From Reticulitermes lucifugus (Eukaryota > Arthropoda > Insecta > Blattodea > Rhinotermitidae): DNA of 26,527 nt. Below, piece by piece: positions 1 to 10,800 of the stretch (positions within the stretch are counted from its first letter, which is position 1; every line of letters begins with the position of its first letter). Below the pieces are notes generated by a model. The model worked only from the letters and a program-made list of their open reading frames with translations. It did not search any database and was not told where the DNA came from. A program made the position numbers and the translations under genes. The stretch lies in contig JAKCWW010005630.1 of the NCBI GenBank assembly GCA_026260175.1, positions 1 through 26,527 on the forward strand, read 5' to 3'.

Positions 1-16
1 ATAGTGAATGTGAAAA

Positions 17-224
17 GATGCACGGTGATTACAGAATTAAGTGATGCACGGTGATTACAGAATATAGTGATGCACGGTGATTACAGAATTAAGTGATGCA
101 CGGTGATTACAGAGTAAAGTGATGCACGGTGATTACAGAATTAAGTGATGCACGGTGATTACAGAATTAAGTGATGCACGGTGATTACAGAATTAAGTGA
201 TGCACGGTGATTACAGAATTAAGT
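17..224. repeat. 26-bp tandem array, 8 copies
   Basis: The segment GATGCACGGTGATTACAG recurs at 17, 43, 69, 95, 121, 147, 173 and 199, an exact 26-bp period over eight units. Units differ only at a few positions in the spacer (AATTAAGT, AATATAGT, AGTAAAGT). The array probably continues left of the window as a degenerate unit, because bases 1-16 look like a worn copy. The very low divergence suggests recent expansion or ongoing homogenisation. There are no unique spacers, so it is a minisatellite and not a CRISPR array. Confidence 0.95.
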
Positions 225-348
225 ACTTCTTTGTACTTTATTGTCATTTCACCGTCCATCTTTTACTAATTATTAACAAATCACCAACTAAATGCACTTA
301 TTTACTTAAAGAACACCACAAGGCTTCTTTAAAACGTTAGATAAAAAA

Positions 349-394
349 CCCCTACATATGTTTCGGCTTATTAATAAGCCATCCTCAGGGTGTG
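349..394 (-). ncRNA. hammerhead-ribozyme-like motif, copy 1
   Basis: Read on the minus strand, the core runs CUGAGGA, a U, a six-pair stem II (GGCUUA/UAAGCC with UUAA loop), then GAAAC, and a tiny stem III (ACA/UGU) ending in GUA, a permitted NUH cleavage triplet. The hammerhead consensus is CUGANGA - stem II - GAAA - stem III - NUH, so every core position is present. Stem I would be short (two G-C pairs, then a mismatch). One U between the conserved A and stem II is extra relative to the textbook core, and the other copies here share it. On the + strand the stem shows as a perfect 16-bp palindrome at 365-380. Hammerheads with reduced stem III are known from Penelope-like retroelements. Self-cleavage is inferred, not shown. 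Confidence 0.55.
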
Positions 395-411
395 TCACAA
401 CCGCATTATTT

Positions 412-560
412 AAAAACACATCCTCATATTAGTCCATTGTGTATGTATACAGTCACCACATTCACTTTTAACTACACTGTGACTTTTTTTATTATCGCAT
501 ATTAGCACGAAATAAAATGCATATATTAAAAGCACATCCTTGTGTTAATCCACTATGTCA
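412..560. repeat. two diverged direct repeat copies next to ribozyme motif
   Basis: AAAAACACATCCTCATATTA and the following bases at 412-443 resemble 527-560 (AAAAGCACATCCTTGTGTTA and following), about 115 bp apart. They lie on the 5' side of the minus-strand hammerhead-like motif, as expected if the element has partly tandem terminal repeats. The similarity is modest. Confidence 0.4.
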
Positions 561-641
561 CTTATTTTCGTGAAGAGTCACTTTTTGTTCATATATTAAA
601 ATATTTTTATTTCACGTTATATTCACCGTGAATCATGATAA

Positions 642-805
642 CAAATCAAAAGTCTAAAAACCAACAAATGCACTGTATTCTTACAAGTAAGTCATTTAAT
701 TTCATTGACACACCAACATCACTTTAAGCCGTCATTAATTTAGGGGTAAATGAATTACTTGTAAGAATATAGTGCATATGTTGGTTTTTAGACTGTTGAT
801 TTGAT
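642..805. mobile_element. foldback element, ~57-bp inverted arms
   Basis: Arms at about 642-698 and 746-805 are inverted copies with only a few mismatches, separated by about 47 bp. The arms carry CCAACAAATGCACT, close to the CCAACTAAATGCACT seen at 283-298 and in the foldbacks at 2.0 and 15.0 kb, so this is likely an end fragment of the same family. No open frame or ribozyme core is present in the loop. Confidence 0.7.
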
Positions 806-875
806 TACTTCTTTTTAGTCTTCGAAGGGTTCAGAGTTCAGATATATAGTGTCCAAATTAATTTATTATTACAAA

Positions 876-957
876 TACAGGGCATACACAAAATAATGGT
901 GCGGTTTTAATAGTGAACAATATTAAAACCGCACCATTCTTTTGTGTATACCCTGTA
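876..957. mobile_element. MITE copy A with TA target duplication
   Basis: An 82-bp near-perfect palindrome begins TA-CAGGGCATACACAAAATAAT and ends with the inverse, CCCTG-TA. Terminal CAGGG bounded by TA is the pattern of Tc1/mariner elements. It is too short to code for a transposase, so it would be moved in trans. A sister copy lies at 1915-1995. The pair brackets the promoter and first exon of the transporter gene. Confidence 0.85.
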
Positions 958-1198
958 TATTTATACCCTTTCATACATCTATACAATTCTGTCACTGTGT
1001 ATACTTGATACGTGCTAATTTACACATTTATTTATGGCGGGCTCTCCTGTACGCGATCGACTTCGAAGCGAGTACCAATTGTGCGACCAAATTACCACAT
1101 TTCTTTGTCCATCAATCACGGCCTTAGGAACCTGACTTATTTGATTTTAAAACGGGCTACTGCCAGCTCTTATCATCATAAACGGTATTTCTGAGAGT

Positions 1199-1380
1199 CA
1201 CGTGCAAACACAATAATCCAATGAATCATACACATTTACTGAACTTTGCACAACTAATCAACCACATGCCCGCTAACTTTCTGAGCCACTGCTGCTGAGC
1301 CTAGAAATACACTTTTGTTGTGGTGTGACGTCACACTCGCGATAAAATAAAGCGCAGGGCGAGCGTGTGTTGAGCTCAGT
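1199..1380 (+). promoter_or_regulatory. candidate promoter of the Tret1-like gene
   Basis: Elements in order: E-box CACGTG at 1199-1204; CCAAT at 1218-1222; a full palindromic cyclic-AMP response element TGACGTCA at 1326-1333; a TATA-like GATAAAATAAAG at 1341-1352; and the arthropod initiator TCAGT at 1376-1380. The TATA-to-initiator distance is about 35 bp, slightly long but acceptable. Transcription would start near 1378, giving a 5' leader of about 327 bases before the ATG at 1705 if there is no intron in it. A CRE suggests control by CREB/CRTC-type signalling and the E-box by bHLH factors; both are inference from motifs alone. Confidence 0.5.
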
Positions 1381-1410
1381 TGTACACAGGACGTCGGTGT
1401 GAAAGAAGAT

Positions 1411-1669
1411 ATGCTTAAAGGGTTCACGCGTTTCACTCTACAAGCATACACTTTGTTGTCAAGTTATCATCCTCACTGGACGCACTGTTGTTTAGTGAAT
1501 CTGAGTTACTATTATTCAGGATATTCCGTGAATTAATATTTTTTTTACACTGATTACTTTTAATAACGAATTAAAAGTTTGTTGAATGGCGACAGAGTCA
1601 TATAATTACGTAAACTGCATCAACGAACTCCTCTGTGATACAAGAACCAAGTATTCGTATTCTTCCTAG
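1411..1669 (+). other. two upstream ORFs in the predicted 5' leader
   Basis: If 1378-1712 is a single exon, the leader contains ATG at 1411 (41 codons, stop TAA 1534-1536) and ATG at 1586 (27 codons, stop TAG 1667-1669), both ending before the main ATG at 1705. Such upstream frames usually lower translation of the main frame. An unrecognised leader intron would remove them. Confidence 0.35.
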
Positions 1670-1704
1670 TGTTTACTCTACATCTGTACTGACATTCTGT
1701 CAAC

Positions 1705-1712
1705 ATGAAAAG
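1705..1712 (+). CDS. Tret1-like coding exon 1 (ATG, 8 bases)
   Basis: ATGAAAAG followed by the donor GTATGT. It ends two bases into a codon; exon 2 begins with the single base that completes it (AG|C, Ser3), giving M-K-S-T-S-V. No other upstream ATG gives both a good donor and the right phase near a promoter. The first ~327 bases of the exon are leader. Start choice rests on phase and donor, not on transcript data. Confidence 0.7.
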
Positions 1713-4700
1713 GTATGTATAATAATATACGTTTTTATTAACAGTTGACGGCAGCGAAATACAAATTGCTTGCAAGTAAAATGTTCTCTCACGTATAACA
1801 GTTTAATAACTTTTGATAACAATGTATCAATACAAAGGTTTTACGTGATTTGCGCTTCGGCCTACATCAGCCACCCATATCAGCTGATGACTAGTGCAGT
1901 GGAATGTTGAGAAGTACAGGGCATACACAAAATAATGGTGCGGTGTGGTGGTTATTTGTGTGTTAACCGCACCATTCTTTTGTCTAAGCCCTGTATAATA
2001 AACACAAGTATGTAGCTGTCTACTAGCCAACTAAATGAACTTTCACTTTCAACGTTTGCAAAGTGCATTCAGTTGGTTAGTAGACAGTGAATTGGCAAAA
2101 TGCACGGCGAAAGTAATAAAATAAAACAAGTATTTCGATTTTTTTTTCTTTTTCAAGTTTTAATTGTCCCTGTAACCTAACTTAGATGTCGGCTCGGGAG
2201 ATTTTGACATGATTTTAATAACACGGGTTTTTTTTTTAAATCAAACATAAAATATAAATAGCCTCANCCCGCGCCCAAAGAAAATTTCTGGGTGCGACTG
2301 TGTTCGTAACTCCGGCCAACTGCAGCTGTTATACTTTTACATATTTACTGCAACACAGCTATGTGCAAAACAGGCCAACATAATTCCGTGTTATACACAC
2401 GCGGACGTGAACACATTTTCACACACGTGTACCAAAAAAGTGTTGCGCAGATTGAAAAGCGTCCCGTGCCAGCGTCGTAGAAAGGCGTATATTGTCACGT
2501 ACATCATCACGGAAAAATTATTTGTTCAAAACATGATCCAAACACCAAAACGGAATTTATATGAATAATTGTAAACGAAATAATCTGCTGTCTAGCTGTG
2601 GACGTATCCTGAACCCCACGTCTGATACAGATCAGTGATTAGATGACGCAATAATCGTGAATTAGATCTCAGACGAAGACCGGAAATACAAATAATTTCA
2701 ATATTCCGTTTTGTATCCTCCTGTAGTATTGTTTTTGAATAAACAATACATATTAGAGAAAAATATAAAATTAGCTTTTTAGACCCGTTTTAGCTCCTTT
2801 GTATGAATGTGATTAGATCACACAGTACTGCAATAGAGCTGTGTGTGTTGCATACACTTCAGGCACGCCCGTCAAACGTATCCAAAAATTGTTTTAATAC
2901 GTACTACCGGTATAAATTTGCATGAATATTCCACTAAAAGTGCTTTTGTTACGAATGGTACTGAATTAAAGCGATACATTCATGCTCAAAAATACAGCAA
3001 TGTGTTGTTTTAAATCACTGAAATAGATAAACGCTATAGTGCTGTGAGGGCCTGTCTAAGGGGGCGGGCCAGATGGGCGGCTGCCCGGGGTACCAACCTG
3101 TAAGGGGCGCTAAGACGTCGCTAGTATTAATCAGAAATATGGTACCGGTAAACTCAGGTTTCCAAACGCGAAAGAATTTAAATGAAAATTATCCGAAATT
3201 TGGGCACGTGCCCACAAAAAGGTTTGCCAGTCCTGCCATGTGCCGAAACATTTTAAAGAATATCGGTTTTAAGGGGTGCCAAATTACTAACCTGACCGGG
3301 GCACCCCCAAATGTATCGGGCTGGCCCTGAGTGCTTTAACAAGTTAGGAAATACAATTTTGAGGATTTCTTCAACATGTAGATCTCATGAATTATTAATT
3401 TACTAAGTCAATTTCACAAATTTAATATATCTGATAGAATATTATCTCACAGAATGATACACTAAGCTTCACCTACTCGATGGACAACCACACATAAATA
3501 TTTGACATCTTTCTGACACACGGTAACAACTTCTCTCTCCATCAGTTACAAAATTTAATTCCATCTCTTAATTAACTTATCTCATGGTCCTATTCATTAA
3601 AGGTATCAGACTGCAAAGAAAAGTCCATCCAAAATGACAACAGTTTCTGTTAGCCTCTAGCATGTCTTAACTGTCAGGCCAGACGCTTACCACATTTCTT
3701 AATATTACATTGTGGACATGATCCAGACAAGCATTGGTAACAAAGTCAAAGTGTAATTGAAGGCTTCCGCCATGGTCGTAATGTTGCTCAAGATCTTCTG
3801 TGTTGTTACCCGGCGTCATTTTTTGGTGTATGACCAACGTTTCGGGATCACTTTGTTTGTCCCATCTTCGGTGTCCCGAAACGTTGGTCATACACCAAAA
3901 AATGATGTCGGGTAACAACTCAGAAGATTTTAAGCAAAGTCAAAGTGACCCGTAATTTTTTCATTCTGAAATACATTTTTTATGTAAGGCAAATCAACTT
4001 TATTGGCAATTGCTGTCAACTTTACTGTGACACAGTTCAGACAACTATTCAACTGCCAACAAATCAAAATGTAGTTTCTCATACCACATTAATATACACA
4101 CCCAAACGTTTAACTGAGGCATCCTGTTGGGCTGCAGCTAAATACAGAGTGGCACAGAAGAAAAATGTGCTAAATACAGTGGCAGAAAAGAAAAATGTGC
4201 TAAATACAGAGTGGCACAGAAGAAAAACGTGCTAGAGTGGCACAGATGAAAAACATGCTAAATACAGAGTTGCACAGAAGAAAAAACGTGCTAAACACAG
4301 CGTGGCACAGAAGAAAAACGTGCTAAGAGTGTCAAGTGACTTCTGCACCACTCTGTGCACACATAAAAAGGGTGCATAGTTGTGAGAACTGAATGAGTGT
4401 TTATGTACATAAACCACAGAATTTACGACTGAAAAAGCAAATTCCGTTGAATTACTGTTTAAGGCATTTTTGTAATGTGCAGGATGAATTTAAGAATCAT
4501 GTCTTCCCGTTATTCTTTGATCTTGAAATAACTGACAACGTATTTCCCTCTCCAATTCTAATTTTCTGGTACAGTACTAATTCAATAATACAGTCATGTT
4601 TCTGGGGGCCCACAAACATGACTAAATCTTACACTCCTCATCCCACCTAACGCCAAACTTAAAACACATATCAGAAACACAAACAGCAAGTGTCACAATG

Positions 4701-4826
4701 CCAATGCTGAATTGCACAAATTTCAAAACAAACAACTTCTGGATGACCTTCCAAATAACTTTTTATGGTAATTGCTTTTTACTCACTTATTTTTCTTTTG
4801 AATGTTATATTTATGTTTGAAGTAAC

Positions 4827-4863
<37 letters not shown>

Positions 4864-7800
4864 TGTTCAAGAAATTCATATACACAATGCAATTCGTGCT
4901 GTGTGAAGGCAAAAGGGACCCGTTAGGCCCCAGGGGCAGTGCACTCTTGAGGCCACCTCTGCACCATAGCACATAAGCCCGTTTACCAATTCAGTCATTA
5001 GATATATGCTTGTTATTTTATCTGACAACTACTGGTTGCCACGTCCTGTTGGCTCATTCATATGAATGAACCCCCTCAGCTGACCGCCCACAAATATGGT
5101 GGTGTGACAAATGATAGTTGTCAGATAAAATGAGGACCTACAGTAACCAGTACTCTAAGTACGTTTTCACTTCTTGTGTGTTTGCAGCACAAGTGTGGCG
5201 ATTGATGTGGAGAGCAAAGCTCTTGTGGAGCCTGAAAATGAGAGAATCGCCACTATTGTTGAAGTACGACACCCTGACTTCAAGAATGAAGCTAAGCTGC
5301 ATAGGGGCAGTGCTCTCAAACAGGTAAGCACATGTTCCTTAATGCAGTGAATATCACAGTTAATAAACTTCAGCACTAATTATGAAAATTATGTTGACTG
5401 ATGTTAGCTGGTATGAAATTACATATTGGGTTTGATTTACAACTGAATCAGTCATTTGGAAAAGGAAATAAGTCCAAGTTTTGGGTGACTGGACCATCCA
5501 AATACCGTACTGGACCAGAAACAAATGGAGGTCTTGAAGGAGCAAAAAATATAAGTTGAAAATTACATACATTAGGCTGAAAGAAACATTTTTCGAAATA
5601 AAGCAAATGGGGTAGATTCAGCACATGAAATAAAATGGATGATGTCTCATGTTTTTTCAGCCAATTCAAGTGGTATGTGGTACCATGTTAAAATGCACAG
5701 AAATATTCACATGTAATTCGGTAATAATAATTCATATCGAAATACACAAGACAAAATTTTTCCATAAAATGTATTTACTACAGAGATTATTTTTTATCAC
5801 TAAGACTGCTTGCCACAAAGTGGGTGACATCACTGCTGCCTAGCAACCGATGATGCAGCCCGCTCTATAGCACTCTGTCTGGTGATAAAAAACACTTTTG
5901 ATACTATTAATACGCAATAGTAACTACTTCAAAGTGTCAGAATTTAGGAGTTCAACTGGAAGGAGTTGCCACTGAAGATAACAAAGGAAAGAAAATTGGA
6001 AAATAATCCCATCCCATTGTAAATAACTGAAAACTTCTCTAGACAATTGTAGAGAAACTTACCATCAGTGTTGTAGTTAAAGTCACTAATACTAAGATCA
6101 GTATAAAGTGAACTCAAAATGAACACCATCCATGACAATCATACTAGAATGTTCAGGATTTTCAGATATGAAATATGAGGCTTGTGTAACACTTACATTA
6201 CAGACTTTTAAGGCAGGCATGTATCGTGGCTGGGTATTTAAAAGTAAAGTATAAAATGAAAAACAGGAGGGCCAAGAGACCACAGTTCAACACTCCGTGC
6301 ATCTGTGCTTGTCTTACATGACTGATGGAAAAAGATGAGAGATTTCTGACAGTTTTAAACTTTTAAAACTGAAATAAATATTGTAGTCAGGTATACAACA
6401 AAAGCCCTTCTGGATAGATAATACTAATCAGTAATTTGTTGATCAAGGGTTGTTTTCTCAAAACAGTAAACCTTAAAACATGGTCAAGGTGAGATCCTGG
6501 TGGTACAAAGTAAGAATGGAAGCATTTTGACTGACACAGAAAAGTTGATACACATCTCTGTGTAGGTATATACAAGGAATAAAAGCAAAATTAATATAAT
6601 TATGTAATTCATTTCATTCCCCGCATATAATCTGTTCTTAACATATAACATTAATAAGTAACGTTATGTGTGTTTGACAGTGTTAAAATTATATTTTATT
6701 CATTAATTTTATCTTTCTTTTGTTAAAGGTAATTGCAGCATTTGTGGCCAACTTGGGTACGATCAACACAGGTCTGGTGTTTGGATTCTCTGCGGTTGCT
6801 ATCCCACAGCTACAAGAAGCAGACAGCTTCATTAAAATTGATGGTGACCAGGCCTCTTGGATTGGTAAGCACACAGAACTGGTGGACTGTCTGTGTGATC
6901 TTGAAATGACATTTACAGTACATGCAAACATTACACGAATGTTATCTATACCTACACACCTTAACTGACTAGAATAAAGTACAAGAGCTGTGCAATTTTT
7001 AAAGAACAGTTTGGTTACTTTGACAACAAGATTACAAATTCTGTACTTCATGGCACAGTACACAGGCATTACCGAGGCGTTCTTTATGTTCAAAGTGTCA
7101 TACAGTTTCATAATACACACATAAATGTTATTTTGTTACATCCATTAAGTACGACCTTCGTTTGCCAATTTTTGAAAAACTTACGGGTACTCGACTGCAT
7201 TATCTGCTTATCTGTTATACTGAACTTCAACAAAATCAGCAATAAATGTGGAAAGCAAACATAGAAATTTATTTACACCCTGAGTAAAGTATGGCTTTCA
7301 GTGTGCTGATTTTCACAAAACTCATGAACACACAATATATTTTTGTAGATGTGTCTTATACCGAAGTTTTATCCAAATCAGATAAAAAGTGTAGAAAATA
7401 TGGGCAAAATTTCATTTATGCCTTTAAGGAAAATATGGCTTTCACTGCACCAACTTTCATGGAAGTCATAAGTGTTCAAGGGTGTTTCTGCAGATCTTGT
7501 GTACTGAACTGCCCCCAAACCAACCAAGGAATATGTAAAGTATGGGTATAAATTCATGGCCCTAAGTAAGGTATGGCTGTCACTGAGTCGAGTTTCATGA
7601 AAATCATGCTTGTTCAATAACTTCTTGTACAGAAGTCGCGTAGCAAATCTCACGAAAATCGAACTGTTTAGCTGCTGATAATACTACATAATGGATGGAT
7701 GGACATGTGTGGTCTCCACATAAGGGTTACTTTTTTACTTTGTAAAGAACACTTAAAAATATGAAACTTGTAATAATATTGGTTTGCAGAAGTTTCAAGT

Positions 7801-10800
7801 TACATAGAACTAGTATGTAACTTCCAATCATTCACACAGTATGATTTTTTTTAGTAAAAATGTGTATACAATGGATATTGTACACTAAATACTGCTAAGG
7901 AACTGTATGCTTACGTTATGTTGAAATAAGTAACTACAGTGCAATATTCATTCTCTTTCCAGCAAGTCTTTCCTCTATAACAACTCCAATTGGTTGCATT
8001 CTGAGTGGCTATCTCATGGATCTCATTGGACGAAAGCGCACACTCATCATAACAGAAATTCCTCTCATACTCGGCTGGTTAATAATCTCAACTTCCACAG
8101 CTGTTAAAACAATCTATCTTGGGAGGCTGTTGGTTGGACTGGGATCAGGCATGGTTGGTGCCCCTGCCAGAGTATACACGGGAGAAGGTGTGTTTAACTA
8201 CGCTACAATGCGTTTTGAAAATGGTTTAGCATAATTCTGACAAAGAACTGATATTTTGAAGTCCATTTTTTTTAACACTGTTAAATTAACATGTTTTCTA
8301 ACATCAAACAACAAAGTTCAAACATGTTAAGTTCGCGTAACGGTTTACTACCCTCCTCACTGTTTCTATTGCTTACTGCACTGGCAGTAAACTCTTGAGA
8401 ATTCAATATGTGATAAAAACATTTAATATCAGCCAAGCCTCTTTATGCTTAAACTTAAATGAATCCCACGCAAAACAAAACAGTAAACCACTACACTGCT
8501 TATTCAAGAAGTGGAAACCTTGTACCAAAAAATACGACGGGTGTTCGGGGGCTAGGTCACAAGAATTGAATGAGAAGTCATTACATCATTAGATATTGCT
8601 CATTTATTCCACTTAAGTATCATTATTTTTCAACATAATCCAGGAGCACAGTGATGTATCTGATCCATCTTGGTACAAGTATCAAAATTCTGTTGTGTTT
8701 AAAATTGGGTTTTTGCATTTGCAACCATTCGTGAACAGCCATTTGCATATCTTCATTATTGTGGAATCAGCAACCTACCAAGTCTTTCTTTAGCAGCCCA
8801 AATAAATAGCAGTGTGACAGCACAAGTCTGACAGGGCGAGGTAAGTATTCTATGTTGGATGGTCCAGAAGTTCCCAATGAGACAAATGCAATGACACCTG
8901 CAAACAGTGTGCTCTGTGTGGGATTGCATTGTTTTGTTGAAGTATTACACCTTACAACAGATCATATGTTAGGGCCATGGAAGCAACATTTTGTAGGTTG
9001 CTGATTTCACAGTAATGAGGAAGTGGAAATGGCTGTTCATAAACAGTTGTGAATGCAAGAGCCTGATTTGTGCTGTGACAGAATTCTTAAACTTGTGCCA
9101 AGAAAGGACAGTTCCATCACTGTGCTTGGGAATTACGTTGAAAAAAAAAAAATTCAGTGCAATGAGTTACATGTAATGTTGTAACGACTTCTGATTTAAT
9201 TTTTATGACTTAGGGAACCATACTTATTGAACATCATACACAAAGAAAGTAAAGTTGTCCCTGTCCATGCCATGGTGGCATATGGGGGGGAGCAGAGGTA
9301 TAGCTCCACTCATTCTTAACCTCGGCACTAGATGAAAGTGCATGGTCAACTTCATGCCCCTGCTGCTTTACCCTCAGGAAAGAACGCTGGTACCCAGTAA
9401 ATAGGAGGCTGTGTGGGCCCCAGACCCACTACCAACATTTTGGAGAGGAGAAAAATCTCTTGCCTCTGCCGGGATTCGAACCCCGGATCGTCCAGCCCGT
9501 AGTCTAGTCACTATACTGGCTGAGCTATCCCAGCTCCTCAGCATTCTCTTAAGGCTAATACTCTTAATTCTTTATGACATTATTACGCCAAACTTCCAGA
9601 TGGTTTCTTTAAAGAAACTATAATGCTATCTGTCCCTAGCTATGGAACTTTGCAAGAACATGTCCATGGTTTGTGTTCAGTGACCCAACCTCACCTGCGG
9701 GGAATGCTGTCTGCCGTGGCGTCTGTCGGCGTGTCACTTGGGGTAACCATAGAGTACGCACTGGGAGCTGTTGTGACATGGACAGTACTTGCTGGGATCA
9801 GTGCCACCATACCCATTCTGGCACTGATCCTCATTATATTCATGCCTGAGACTCCAAACTGGCTCTTGAATCATGGACGCACAGAAGAGGCAAAGGAAGC
9901 GCTGAAAAAATTCAGGTAATATAACAGATGTCGTCCTTATATATTATGGAATTGTGAACTGATGATTTAGTTAATGCTTTCAGGACAAATGCAGACTGCA
10001 GTCAGGCATTTGCTGGCTGTGGTCAGGAAACATAAGTTTTGTGCCTAATTATGTATACTGGGGGTGGGGGGGCAGACAAAATATAAAAATAAAATAATAA
10101 AATAACTTCAAAAAATGTAAATAAAGCAAGAATTAAACACAAAAACAACCCATATAAGTATGAAATATGTAGTGCCATACCAGTATGGCATTACACTTTT
10201 ACTTAAGATATACAATATGAATAATGTACTGGCATGGCACTGGGCCTGCAAGGTAGAAAATCATAATGCACTGGTATGGCATTCAGACATTTACGCAAGG
10301 AAAAAGCAACATACATGTACGGCACTCGGCACAGAAATACATAAGATCTGCTGCGACAAAAATCAAACTACTATGGCACCCAGCTCAGATAAGCACTTAC
10401 TGTAAAATGTATATATGGCAACAGTCCTGAAGATGATAAAATCTCAGTTGTTGGTAAAGTACAACTGCATTATCCATTTTTACTCGTTACTTTGCATAAT
10501 CTAAGTAACCCATGCGTGCTCAAATAAGCTTCACTGCTGACAACTGTTTTGGCAGTTTCTTCAACAGAAATTTCATTTACAAGTAAAATTTTGCCAGAAG
10601 TAACAACATGTATTTTCGCCAACTCGCACACAAAATCAACATAAAATGTACAGAAAACTTCACAAAGAGTCCCGATATGTTTTGGTGTGCTAAACACACC
10701 ATCTTCAGGGGAACACACAAAACACTTAAAAGTATACAAGCCCAGTTATTAAAACTGTTAAAATACCACTTTATGACGCAGTATATTGAGATATTAAGTT

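Noticed and set aside
17..224. CRISPR array
   Set aside because: Eukaryotic context and contiguous 26-bp units without unique spacers.
6689..7120. 143-codon minus-strand frame
   Set aside because: Antisense shadow of transporter exon 3 and its flanks.
9411..9623. 70-codon plus-strand frame
   Set aside because: Antisense translation of the SINE head and body, a common artefact.
10425..10455. CCTGAAGATGATAAAATCTC, resembling the first half of the ribozyme core
   Set aside because: The stem is only three pairs and the GAAA half is missing (TCAG instead).
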